Below are positions 1-6,623 of a DNA stretch of 8,373 nucleotides, one piece after another. Within the stretch, counting starts at the first letter, position 1, and the number at the start of each line of letters is the position of its first letter. A program made the position numbers and the translations under genes. Under the pieces are notes generated by a model. That model was not told the origin of the DNA and did not search any database. It worked only from the letters and a program-made list of their open reading frames with translations. This DNA comes from Actinomycetes bacterium (GTDB lineage: Bacteria > Actinomycetota > Actinomycetes > Streptosporangiales > Streptosporangiaceae), in contig JAOPYP010000628.1 in NCBI GenBank assembly GCA_025964635.1, positions 1-8,373 on the forward strand, written 5' to 3'.

Positions 1-220
1 GCCGGTCCACGGCCCGCTGCACCCGGCGCCGGACCGGGGTGAACAGCGCCGCCGCGGCCAGCGTGGACCCGGCCACCGCCCACGTCGAGGCGAACCCCAG
101 CACCTGCGTGGCCAGCAGGACCAGCCCCGCGTACACCCCCAGCAGCAGCCCGGTCAGCAGCGCGTACGCCAGCGTCCGGGAGATGATCCGGTCGATGTCG
201 AACAGCCGGTACTTCAGGAT
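1..220. repeat. Conserved 3'-end repeat, copy A (in paralog 3)
   Basis: DNA encoding the last two membrane helices and basic tail of paralog 3. Bases 30-130 are identical, base for base over 101 bp, to 2503-2603 in paralog 1, and differ at 4 sites from 1289-1389 in paralog 2. The remaining 89 bp (132-220) differ from paralog 1 at 11 sites and from paralog 2 at 8. Confidence 0.85.
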
Positions 221-1096
221 CCCGACCCCGATGCAGGCCGGAAGGGCCAGGAACCCGACCGCAGTGAGCAGGCCGCTCACCGTCCTCAGGCCGCCACTCA
301 GCTGACTCAGCGGCCCGGCGGACAGCACGGACGCGACCAGGCAGCTCAGGGCCCCGCTTAGCAGCCACTTCAGCTGCTGCCGCCGCTCCCCCGAGGACCG
401 GCGATAACTGATCACCTGCGCGGTCAGGGCGGCCAGCCAGCTCACGGACAGCACGAGGAAGAACAGGAACTGCACGACGCCGAACCAGGCCGAGCTGCCC
501 GCGGGATGGCTCAGGGCCTGCAGGGTCCCGCTGGCGTCGAGCCGGACCTGGTGCGACGAGATCGCGCCCGCCGTCAAGGTCAGCGCGCCGGCGATCCAGG
601 CCGTGGCCAGCCCGAGATAGGGCCACACCGCCCAGCGCCAGCGCGGCGAGGGCAGCCGACCATCGGGGAACAGCAGCACGATCAGCCCGAGGGACGCGAT
701 GGCCGGGGCCCAGCCCGGCTGGGTGAGCAGCGCCAGCCCGCGGAACGGCAGGCCGCCGGGCCGCACACGGTAGCCGGCGACGGCGTAGAAGCTGGCGTCC
801 TCGCTGAGCGCGAGAAACCCGGCGACGCCGAGCATGAGCCAGCCGAGCGGGTTGCCGGGCTTCCGCCAGGCCACCACGATGCCCACCACGGCGAACGCCG
901 CCGAGAACGGCAGCGGGAGCGATCCGCCACTGGCCAGCAGGCCCTGGTGGGCCAGGCCGGCAAGCGGGGGCTCGGCGGCCATCAGGACCAGGATGAGGGC
1001 GCCGAGCGTGAGGGCAATGACCGGCGAGGCTCCCCGCCACCCCGGCCGGAGCCACCCGGGCAGCGGCCGCCGCGGCCCCGCCGGCCCGGGCATCAT
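1..1096 (-). CDS. Multi-pass membrane protein, sensor-like module (paralog 3, 3' end outside window)
   Basis: 365 codons are visible from ATG 1096 (protein begins MMPGPAGPRRPLPGWLRPGW), and the frame is open to the left edge. By comparison with its siblings about 50-60 residues are missing, unless an output domain follows. Shared landmarks: WRKPGNPLGWLMLG; LIVLLFPDGRLPSPRWRW; YRRSSGERRQQLKWLLSGA; KYRLFDIDRIISRTLAYALL; and FTPVRRRVQRAVDR at the edge. About ten membrane segments are expected. The start overlaps the preceding stop as ATGA; a second ATG follows directly at 1093. The ribosome site is weak (CGGGACG), consistent with translational coupling. Whether this last copy ends as a stub or continues into a kinase or phosphatase decides how the cluster works, and it cannot be seen here. 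Confidence 0.87.
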   Translation of the reverse strand, partial: MMPGPAGPRRPLPGWLRPGWRGASPVIALTLGALILVLMAAEPPLAGLAHQGLLASGGSLPLPFSAAFAVVGIVVAWRKPGNPLGWLMLGVAGFLALSEDASFYAVAGYRVRPGGLPFRGLALLTQPGWAPAIASLGLIVLLFPDGRLPSPRWRWAVWPYLGLATAWIAGALTLTAGAISSHQVRLDASGTLQALSHPAGSSAWFGVVQFLFFLVLSVSWLAALTAQVISYRRSSGERRQQLKWLLSGALSCLVASVLSAGPLSQLSGGLRTVSGLLTAVGFLALPACIGVGILKYRLFDIDRIISRTLAYALLTGLLLGVYAGLVLLATQVLGFASTWAVAGSTLAAAALFTPVRRRVQRAVDR

Positions 1097-2310
1097 CGCG
1101 CAACGTCCCGGAGCCACACCGCGACGTGCGCGGGCTCGAGCGTCTGGTGCGTGACGGTGATCAGGTCGGCCCGCACCGCGGCCAGCTCGACGGCATCCTT
1201 CAGCCGCTCACTGAACGCGGCCACGATCGTCTCCGCGTCGTAGCGGGCCCGGTTGAACCGCCGGTCCACGATCCGCTGGACCCGCCGCCGGACCGGGGTG
1301 AACAGCGCTGCCGCGGCCAGCGTCGACCCGGCCACCGCCCACGTCGAGGCGAACCCGAGCACCTGCGTGGCCAGCAGCACCAGCCCCGCGTACACCCCGA
1401 CCAGCAACCCGGTCACCAGCGCATACGCCAGGGTCCGGGAGATGATCCGGTCGATGTCATACAGCCGGTACTTCAGGATGGCCACCCCGATGCACAGCGG
1501 CAGCGCGGCAAACCCGAACCAGGCGAAGCCGCCGGTCACGACCTGCCAGGCGGCGTCTGGGGACGCCCAGCCGGAGCTGGCCAGGACCGCGCTCGCGAGC
1601 ACCAAGGCCGCCCCGCTGGCCAGCCATTTCAGCTGCTGGCGGCGATCACCGGAGGAGCGCCGCCAGCTGAGCACCTGACGGCCGATGAAGGCCACGATGA
1701 GCAGCAGGAAGAGGACCAGCAACGGGTTCGCGGCCGCCGCGTACCAGCCTGCCGGATGATCCGTCGCGGCTGGTGCGCCGCTGGCGTCCACCCGGAACGA
1801 GCGGCCGGTCATCGCCCCGGCGGTGGCCACGGCGAGGAGGATGATGGACAGCGTGTAGACGCCGACGTAGGCCCAGAGCGCGCCGCGCCACCACGCCGAG
1901 GACAGCTTCCCGTCCGGGAACAGCAGGATCACCAGGCCTAGCAGTTCCAGGCCCGGGCCCCACACCTGGTTCACGATGACCGCAGCCGGGCCGAACGGCA
2001 GGTGCTGGTCGCCCAGCCGATACCGGAGCAGCGCGTAGTCCGAGCCATCCGTGCCGGCGGTCATGGCGATCGCGATGGCGATCAGCAGCCAGCCCAGCGG
2101 GTTTCGCGGCTGGCGCCGAGCGACGAGCAGACCCACGATTCCGCTGGGCACCCCGATGGCCAGGGCGATGAGCGCGTTGAATTCGTTGCGGGCCAGCACG
2201 GACAGCAGCGCCATAGCCGTGGTGCACAGGCCGAGCAGGACGGCCAGCACCGTTATCCAGGCGGGCAGGGAGACGCTCCGGGGACCCCGCCCGGCCATCG
2301 CGCCGCTCAC
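1093..2310 (-). CDS. Multi-pass membrane protein, sensor-like module without output domain (paralog 2)
   Basis: 405 aa counted from the GTG at 2310, which forms a GTGA overlap with the previous stop and has AGGGAAG just upstream. ATG 2298 is the alternative start, with no clear ribosome site. Membrane helices begin at about 18-40 and 44-64; RRQPRNPLGWLL (65-76) matches its siblings, as do LLFPDGKLSS, WRRSSGDRRQQLKWL and the block YRLYDIDRIISRTLAYALVT starting near residue 281. The C-terminus, VDRRFNRARYDAE through HVAVWLRDVAR, is a soluble stub of about 60 residues with no kinase, phosphatase or DNA-binding domain. The N-terminal two-thirds differs strongly in sequence from the neighbouring copies while the last third is almost identical. 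The stop overlaps the next ATG by 4 bp. A longer ORF from 2556 is rejected because it overlaps the sibling gene. Confidence 0.88.
   Translation of the reverse strand: MSGAMAGRGPRSVSLPAWITVLAVLLGLCTTAMALLSVLARNEFNALIALAIGVPSGIVGLLVARRQPRNPLGWLLIAIAIAMTAGTDGSDYALLRYRLGDQHLPFGPAAVIVNQVWGPGLELLGLVILLFPDGKLSSAWWRGALWAYVGVYTLSIILLAVATAGAMTGRSFRVDASGAPAATDHPAGWYAAAANPLLVLFLLLIVAFIGRQVLSWRRSSGDRRQQLKWLASGAALVLASAVLASSGWASPDAAWQVVTGGFAWFGFAALPLCIGVAILKYRLYDIDRIISRTLAYALVTGLLVGVYAGLVLLATQVLGFASTWAVAGSTLAAAALFTPVRRRVQRIVDRRFNRARYDAETIVAAFSERLKDAVELAAVRADLITVTHQTLEPAHVAVWLRDVAR
1232..1479. repeat. Conserved 3'-end repeat, copy B (in paralog 2)
   Basis: Corresponding segment of paralog 2. Bases 1232-1270 are identical to 2446-2484 in paralog 1 (39 bp). 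Bases 1391-1479 differ from paralog 1 (2605-2693) at only 3 of 89 sites. The intervening stretch (1289-1389) differs from both other copies at the same 4 sites. Confidence 0.85.
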
Positions 2311-3521
2311 CGGCTTCCCTGCGCGATCCAGACGCCCAGGTGGGCTGGTTCCAGCGCCCCGGCGACCACCGCGACCAGGTCGGCCCGGACTTCCGGCAAC
2401 GCAACGGCGCCCGCGAGCCGGCTGGCGAAGGCCTCCACGGCGGCGTCCGCGTCGTAGCGGGCCCGGTTGAACCGCCGGTCCACGGCCCGCTGGACCCGGC
2501 GGCGGACCGGGGTGAACAGCGCCGCCGCGGCCAGCGTGGACCCGGCCACCGCCCACGTCGAGGCGAACCCCAGCACCTGCGTGGCCAGCAGGACCAGCCC
2601 CGCATACACCCCGACCAGCAAGCCGGTCACCAGCGCATACGCCAGGGTCCGGGAGACGATCCGGTCGATGTCATACAGCCGGTACCTCAGGATCGCCACG
2701 CCGATGGACGCCGGCAGCGCGGCGAAGGCGACGGCCCCCAGCTCCCAGAGCACCGAGGTGAAGGCCAGCGACGGCACGACCGCGGCGCCGAACACCACGC
2801 CGCCACTCATCAGCCACTTGAGCTGCTGGCGCTGTTCCCCGGAGGACCGCCGCCAGCTGGCCACCAGCCTGCCGATGGCTGCGAGCCAGGTCACGGCCAG
2901 GGTGACCAGGACCAGCAGCGGCAGCGCGGTGTGCACCCAGGCGGGCACCCAGGCCTGGGTGGCCAGCGTGCCCTGGGCCGTGACCTTGAACTGATGACGC
3001 GCCGCCGCCCCGATGATTTCCGCGTCGCTCTCGCCCAGGACCAGCAGGCCGGCCCCGGCGGCCGCCCACACCATCCATCTCCACCGCGGCGACGGCAGGC
3101 GTCCGTCCGGGAACAGCAGGAGAACCAGCGGAAAGAGCACGAGGGGGCTGATCCACAGCGGCTCGAGCAGGAAGGCCGCCGGGCCCGCCCACCGGCCTGC
3201 GGATCCGAGTGAGGTGTACAAGGCGCTGTAGTTCGAGGCGTTGAGGCCGAGCGGGTAGAGAAGGGACACCGCGAGCAGCAGCCAGCCGATCCGGTTGCCC
3301 GGCTGATGCCAGGCGATCAGCAGGCCCACGACCGCCGTGGTGACGATCATGGACATCAGCGCGAGGCCGACCAGCAGGTTGCCCGCCGACCCTTGCGTCG
3401 CGCCGGGGACCACCAGCGTGCCGACGAGCGTGGCCAGCACGGCGGCACCCAGGATCGCCACGATGGCCCGCGGCGAGGGCCGGGGCAGCGACGGCGGGCG
3501 CAGCGACGGGCCGGACCTCAT
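2307..3521 (-). CDS. Multi-pass membrane protein, sensor-like module without output domain (paralog 1)
   Basis: 404-aa protein with about ten predicted membrane segments and a short cytosolic tail. Landmarks: first helices at about 19-39 and 49-70; HQPGNRIGWLLLA (72-84); LLLFPDGRLPSPRWRW (134-149); WRRSSGEQRQQLKWL (223-237); RYRLYDIDRIVSRTLAYAL (279-297), which opens the last two helices (about 293-335); then VRRRVQRAVDRRFNRARYDA (339-358) and a soluble end EPAHLGVWI (391-399). From memory, this architecture resembles the membrane sensor half found ahead of histidine kinase or SpoIIE domains in actinobacterial proteins. Here the chain ends where the output domain would start. The start ATG at 3521 forms an ATGA overlap with the oxidoreductase stop. 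A longer ORF from 3713 would intrude into the oxidoreductase and is rejected. Ligand and function unknown. Confidence 0.88.
   Translation of the reverse strand: MRSGPSLRPPSLPRPSPRAIVAILGAAVLATLVGTLVVPGATQGSAGNLLVGLALMSMIVTTAVVGLLIAWHQPGNRIGWLLLAVSLLYPLGLNASNYSALYTSLGSAGRWAGPAAFLLEPLWISPLVLFPLVLLLFPDGRLPSPRWRWMVWAAAGAGLLVLGESDAEIIGAAARHQFKVTAQGTLATQAWVPAWVHTALPLLVLVTLAVTWLAAIGRLVASWRRSSGEQRQQLKWLMSGGVVFGAAVVPSLAFTSVLWELGAVAFAALPASIGVAILRYRLYDIDRIVSRTLAYALVTGLLVGVYAGLVLLATQVLGFASTWAVAGSTLAAAALFTPVRRRVQRAVDRRFNRARYDADAAVEAFASRLAGAVALPEVRADLVAVVAGALEPAHLGVWIAQGSR
2446..2693. repeat. Conserved 3'-end repeat, copy C (in paralog 1)
   Basis: Segment of paralog 1 that is a mosaic: its middle (2503-2603) is identical to copy A, while its flanks (2446-2484 and 2605-2693) are closest to copy B. 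This pattern fits patchwise gene conversion among the tandem copies. Confidence 0.85.
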
Positions 3522-5023
3522 GGTGCGGCCCCGGCGCGGGACACGGGGGCGGGCCGGGCCGGTGCCAGGTCGGGCGCGTGGCGGACGCCGAACACGTCGC
3601 GCAGCGCGGTCAGCGCGGCCAGTTCGCCGCACCGGCCGTGCACGCCGGGCAGCGGCGGGGTGGACGAGGAGCACAGGTACAGCCCCGGGACCGGGATGCG
3701 GTACGGGTTCCACCGGACCGCCGGACGGAACACGGTCTGCCGGACGGTCTGCATCCCGGCGGCGATGTCGCCGCCGACGTAGTTCGGGTTGCGCGCTTCC
3801 TCGTCCGCGGCGGTCAGCGTGTGCCGGGCCAGGATGAGGTCACGGAAGCCGGGCGCGAAGCGCTCGATCTGCGCCTCGATCCGGGCGGTCATGTCCACCG
3901 CCGATCCGGCGGGCACGTGGCAGTACGTCCAGAGCGTGTGCCGGCCTGCGGGCGCCCGGGTCGGGTCGGCCACACCCGGCTGGGTGACCAGGACGTACGG
4001 CGCGTCCGGATGCTGCCCGGCGGCGACCTGCACCTCAGCCGCCGCGATCTCCTCGTAGGTCCCGCCCAGGTGCAGCGTCCCGGCCCGGCGGCACGCCTCG
4101 TTGGCCCACGGCACCGGGCCGGACAGGGCGAAGTCGGCCTTGCACACCCCGGCGCCGTACCGGAAATGCCGCAGGGCGTCCCGGTACCGCGGCGGCAGCC
4201 GGTCGCCGCCGATCGACAGCAGCGCCCGCGGCGCGACGTCGAGCAGGACGGCCCGGGCCGGGGGCAGTTCGGCGAGCGAGCGAACCCATCGCCCGGTCTC
4301 GATAGCCCCGCCGGCCGTGACGACCGCCCCGGCCATGGCGTCGGTGATCCGGGCGCTGCCGCCCTCGGCCACCGGCCAGCCCACCGCGTGGGCCAGGCCG
4401 GTGAGCATGAGGCCGACCGCGCCGGTCGGCGGCGTGGTGAGCGGCATCATGCCGTGCGCGGCGGCGCCGGCGAACAGGGCCCGCGCCTCCGGCGTCCGGA
4501 AGCGGCGCGCCACCCCGGCCGCTGACCGGAGGCCGTTGACGCCGAACACGGCCAGCCCGGCGCTCAGGTGCGGCGGCGGCCGCCGGATCGGGGACAGCAG
4601 CAGGTTGGTCAGCGCCCCGCAGTCCCGGACCACGGGGCCCAGCAGGCGGCGGTACGCGGCGGCGTCGCGGCCGAGGCGTTCCGCGGTCGCGTCCACCGAC
4701 CCGGTGACCACGGCGGCCCGGCCCCCGTCCAGCGGCTGGGCGAACACCACCTCGGAGCCGGCGAACCGGACGCCGCGTGCGGCCAGGTCGAAGCGCCGGA
4801 AGAACGGTGAGGCCACGGCCAGCGGATGCGCGGCCGAGCAGACGTCGTGCCGGAACCCCGGCAGGGTGAGTTCCTCGGTCCGGCAGCCACCGCCGATCGT
4901 GGTGCTGCCCTCGATGACGAGGACGCGCAGCCCGGCGGCGCTGAGCGTGACCGCGGCCGCCAGGCCGTTCGGCCCGCTGCCCACGACCACGGCGTCAGCG
5001 TCACCGTGCATCATCGGTACCAT
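3518..5023 (-). CDS. FAD-dependent oxidoreductase, phytoene dehydrogenase-related (COG1233 type)
   Basis: 501-aa flavoprotein of the amine oxidase/phytoene desaturase superfamily; members oxidise or isomerise carotenoids, amines or retinoid-like lipids. The N-terminal Rossmann motif is VVVGSGPNGLAAA (12-24), with GxGxxG at 15-20, the ribose-binding Glu38 (VLVIEGS) and a following GGGCRTEE (44-51). The C-terminal FAD motif is PGLYLCSSSTPPLPGVHG (446-463) followed by GELAALTAL. Length is normal for the family, and both cofactor ends are intact. No signal peptide or membrane anchor is evident. The start chosen is ATG 5023, 9 nt after a G-rich run; ATGs at 5014 and 5011 are alternatives. A longer ORF from 5173 would run back into the previous gene. 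Its stop overlaps the next ATG by 4 bp. No carotenoid synthesis gene is nearby, so a carotenoid substrate should not be assumed. Confidence 0.92.
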   Translation of the reverse strand: MVPMMHGDADAVVVGSGPNGLAAAVTLSAAGLRVLVIEGSTTIGGGCRTEELTLPGFRHDVCSAAHPLAVASPFFRRFDLAARGVRFAGSEVVFAQPLDGGRAAVVTGSVDATAERLGRDAAAYRRLLGPVVRDCGALTNLLLSPIRRPPPHLSAGLAVFGVNGLRSAAGVARRFRTPEARALFAGAAAHGMMPLTTPPTGAVGLMLTGLAHAVGWPVAEGGSARITDAMAGAVVTAGGAIETGRWVRSLAELPPARAVLLDVAPRALLSIGGDRLPPRYRDALRHFRYGAGVCKADFALSGPVPWANEACRRAGTLHLGGTYEEIAAAEVQVAAGQHPDAPYVLVTQPGVADPTRAPAGRHTLWTYCHVPAGSAVDMTARIEAQIERFAPGFRDLILARHTLTAADEEARNPNYVGGDIAAGMQTVRQTVFRPAVRWNPYRIPVPGLYLCSSSTPPLPGVHGRCGELAALTALRDVFGVRHAPDLAPARPAPVSRAGAAP

Positions 5024-5052
5024 CCACGCTTGCCCCCCCGGCCCGGGCCTGG

Positions 5053-5847
5053 TCAGCCGCGGCGCCGGCGCAGCGCCGTGACCGGCGCGGCCAGGGTCTG
5101 CAGCACGCTGCGCACCATGGAGTTGTGCCAGATGTTGCTGGTCTTGCGCCACTGCCGGCTGCTGTCCACACACACGGTGCGGGTCGTCACGGTCAGGTCG
5201 GCAGCGCCGAGGTAGCGGCCGAGGGCGGTCAGCGTCCCGGTCCAGAAGACGTCTTCCTTGCGATGGCCGCCGAACGTCATGCCCAGCTCGTACAGGGGAT
5301 CGTTGGCCCGCATCAGCACCTGGGCCTGGACGACGGTCCCGTCCGGGCCGCCCTCCGCGGAGAACGTGATCCAGCCCGCGAACATGTGCCCCTGCGGCGT
5401 CATCAGCGTGAACGACTCCTCGTCCGCGTAGAGCACGAACACGCCGGTGGAGAGCTTGACGCCGCCGCCGATAGCCAGGTCCAGGAGGGCCACGTCACCG
5501 GGGCTGATGCCGGTGAGCGCGCCGGCGAAGCGGTTCCCGGCCGGCCAGAACTCGGGAAAGTGGGCCTTCCACGTGGTGATGGCCTCCTCGGGCGAGACCG
5601 CCGCCCCTGCCGCCAGGCGGTAGGTCTTCTGCCACATCTTCCCGAAGCCCTGCACCGGCCCGGTCAGCCGGCGGCCGGCCACGTTGGTCCCCCGCACGCC
5701 GTCCCGCCGGACCACGTCGAGCCGGTCCACCTTGGCCGCCCAGCGGCCCGAATCGTTCCGCGGCGCCACGCCGGCGCTGGCCTCCCGGACACTCAGCTCG
5801 ATCTGCTCAGCGGAGCGCACCCGCTCCGGCCCCGTCGCCTCAGTCAT
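5053..5847 (-). CDS. Uncharacterised 264-aa soluble protein, possibly SRPBCC/DUF1990-like
   Basis: I do not recognise this protein with certainty. It has no signal peptide or membrane segment. An N-terminal charged region (1-60) is followed by a core at about 65-215 rich in aromatic and beta-strand-like segments: GFGKMWQKTYRL (67-78), FPEFWPAGNRFAGALTGISP (97-116), STGVFVLYADEESFTLMTPQ (133-152) and GHMFAGWITFSAE (153-165). The alternation of strands around a GHxFxG turn recalls SRPBCC or DUF1990 proteins with a hydrophobic ligand pocket, but this is impression only. The C-terminus (about 230-264) has several Arg, Lys and Trp residues, ends in RRRRG, and may be an amphipathic or nucleic-acid/membrane-contacting helix. 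It sits 10 bp after the STAS gene and 29 bp before the oxidoreductase gene. A role handling the oxidoreductase's lipid-like substrate is possible but unproven. Confidence 0.85.
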   Translation of the reverse strand: MTEATGPERVRSAEQIELSVREASAGVAPRNDSGRWAAKVDRLDVVRRDGVRGTNVAGRRLTGPVQGFGKMWQKTYRLAAGAAVSPEEAITTWKAHFPEFWPAGNRFAGALTGISPGDVALLDLAIGGGVKLSTGVFVLYADEESFTLMTPQGHMFAGWITFSAEGGPDGTVVQAQVLMRANDPLYELGMTFGGHRKEDVFWTGTLTALGRYLGAADLTVTTRTVCVDSSRQWRKTSNIWHNSMVRSVLQTLAAPVTALRRRRG

Positions 5848-5852
5848 GTCGG

Positions 5853-5859
5853 CCTCCTC
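5853..5859 (-). promoter_or_regulatory. Strong Shine-Dalgarno that sets the start of the 264-aa gene
   Basis: GAGGAGG on the minus strand, 5 nt before the ATG at 5847. It overlaps the TGA stop of the second STAS gene (5858-5860). It favours the ATG at 5847 over the in-frame ATG at 5871, which would begin inside the STAS gene without a comparable site. Confidence 0.8.
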
Positions 5860-6214
5860 AGGTCGCCGCACCGACCAGCGCCGATGCCTCGTCGTCGTAG
5901 ATCGTGATCGCCTCGTCGAGGCGGGTGAGCTCGAAGATCTCGCGGTAGTGGTCGCTGAGCCCGTACGCGGCCAGCTGCTGCCGCTGCCGGTTGGCCCGGA
6001 CCAGCAGGGTCACGATCATCCCGATGCCCCCGCTGTTCATGTACTCCAGCCCGGCGAAGTTCAGCACCAGCCGGCTCGTGCCCAGGCCGCCGGCTTCCTC
6101 GTACGCCGACATCAGGACCGGCTCGCAGGCCGCGGTGACCTCTCCCTTGATATCGACGACCGCCACCTGGCCGCCGAGATGGCGAACACCCATCGTGACC
6201 ATAGGTCCGTCCAT
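5858..6214 (-). CDS. STAS-domain anti-sigma factor antagonist (second copy)
   Basis: 118-aa single STAS domain, paralogous to the gene just upstream. The acceptor loop is LEYMNSGGIGMIV (56-68). Ser61 is present, but it is flanked by Asn60 in place of Asp and by Gly62 where Ser or Thr is usual. The block GLSDHYREIFELTRL (85-99) matches the sister copy with conservative changes. The start ATG at 6214 has GGGGAGG (6220-6226) 5 nt upstream. The stop TGA lies 10 bp before the next gene's start and overlaps that gene's Shine-Dalgarno. Two different antagonists next to one HATPase suggest separate inputs or targets, or that one copy is a non-phosphorylated decoy. Family certain; division of labour unknown. 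Confidence 0.92.
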   Translation of the reverse strand: MDGPMVTMGVRHLGGQVAVVDIKGEVTAACEPVLMSAYEEAGGLGTSRLVLNFAGLEYMNSGGIGMIVTLLVRANRQRQQLAAYGLSDHYREIFELTRLDEAITIYDDEASALVGAAT

Positions 6215-6219
6215 TGCTT

Positions 6220-6226
6220 CCTCCCC
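6220..6226 (-). promoter_or_regulatory. Ribosome binding site of the second STAS gene
   Basis: GGGGAGG on the minus strand, 5 nt before the ATG at 6214, immediately after the 9-bp repeat block. It supports that start. Confidence 0.75.
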
Positions 6227-6253
6227 TGATGACGCTGATGACCCTGGTGACCC
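6227..6253. repeat. Three tandem 9-bp units in the STAS-STAS gap
   Basis: On the plus strand the units read TGATGACGC, TGATGACCC and TGGTGACCC, so neighbouring units differ at one or two positions. They fill most of the 46-bp gap between the two STAS genes, just upstream of the second gene's ribosome binding site. This is either replication slippage or a small binding/structural element; nothing distinguishes these. Confidence 0.6.
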
Positions 6254-6260
6254 TGCGCGG

Positions 6261-6623
6261 TCAGCTGGCCGGGCCGGCCAGCTGGCTCACCGCCGCGTCG
6301 AGGTCCCCGAAGACCTCGATGAAATCCGACAGCCGGGTGATGTCGAAGATCTCCCGGTAGTGCTCGGACAGGCCGCTCGCGACCACCGTGCGGCGCTCCG
6401 ACCTAGCCCGGGCGAGCACGCTCACGATCAGCGCGATCCCGGTCGAGTTGATGTAGCCGACCCGGGCGAAGTCGAGCACCACGGTGCCCGGCTCCCCGCT
6501 GCTGACGGCCTGCTCGTAGGCCGCGTTGAGGACGCCCGCCGCGCCCCCGTCCACCTCACCGGCCAGCTCGATGACGGCCGCGCCGCCCACCGCGCGCACG
6601 GCTGCCTCACACGTCTTCCTCAT
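6261..6623 (-). CDS. STAS-domain anti-sigma factor antagonist (first copy)
   Basis: 120-aa single STAS domain, the usual length for RsbV/SpoIIAA-type antagonists. It probably binds the upstream HATPase when unphosphorylated and releases the HATPase's target. The acceptor loop reads VGYINSTGIALIV (55-67). Ser60 sits where RsbV has its phosphorylated serine (DSTG), but the preceding Asp is Asn59 here. A second conserved block, GLSEHYREIFDITRL (84-98), is shared almost word for word with the next gene. The start ATG at 6623 has a strong AAGGAGG 5 nt upstream, located inside the HATPase gene, which this gene overlaps by 17 bp. A 46-bp gap follows. The family is confident; the exact partner is inferred from gene order. 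Confidence 0.93.
   Translation of the reverse strand: MRKTCEAAVRAVGGAAVIELAGEVDGGAAGVLNAAYEQAVSSGEPGTVVLDFARVGYINSTGIALIVSVLARARSERRTVVASGLSEHYREIFDITRLSDFIEVFGDLDAAVSQLAGPAS

Noticed and set aside
506..1243. Long plus-strand open frame of 245 codons
   Set aside because: It lies antisense to the membrane gene, its translation is Arg/Gly/Pro/Gln-rich low complexity with no recognisable motif, and such frames are expected in very GC-rich coding DNA.
2340..3212. Plus-strand open frame of 290 codons, and a similar one at 1126-1941
   Set aside because: Both are antisense to the membrane paralogs and resemble each other only because the genes beneath them are paralogous. Composition is low complexity.
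5040..5049. Perfect 10-bp palindrome GGCCCGGGCC in the gap before the oxidoreductase, considered as an operator or terminator
   Set aside because: It has no loop and no T-run, and short GC palindromes are expected by chance at this base composition.
4101..5081. Plus-strand open frame of 326 codons opposite the oxidoreductase, and another at 3578-4525
   Set aside because: The oxidoreductase on the minus strand has clear FAD motifs and the plus-strand products show no domain.
5125..5907. Plus-strand open frame opposite the 264-aa gene
   Set aside because: The minus-strand gene has a strong Shine-Dalgarno and fits the operon; the plus-strand product is His/Arg/Gly-rich with no motif.
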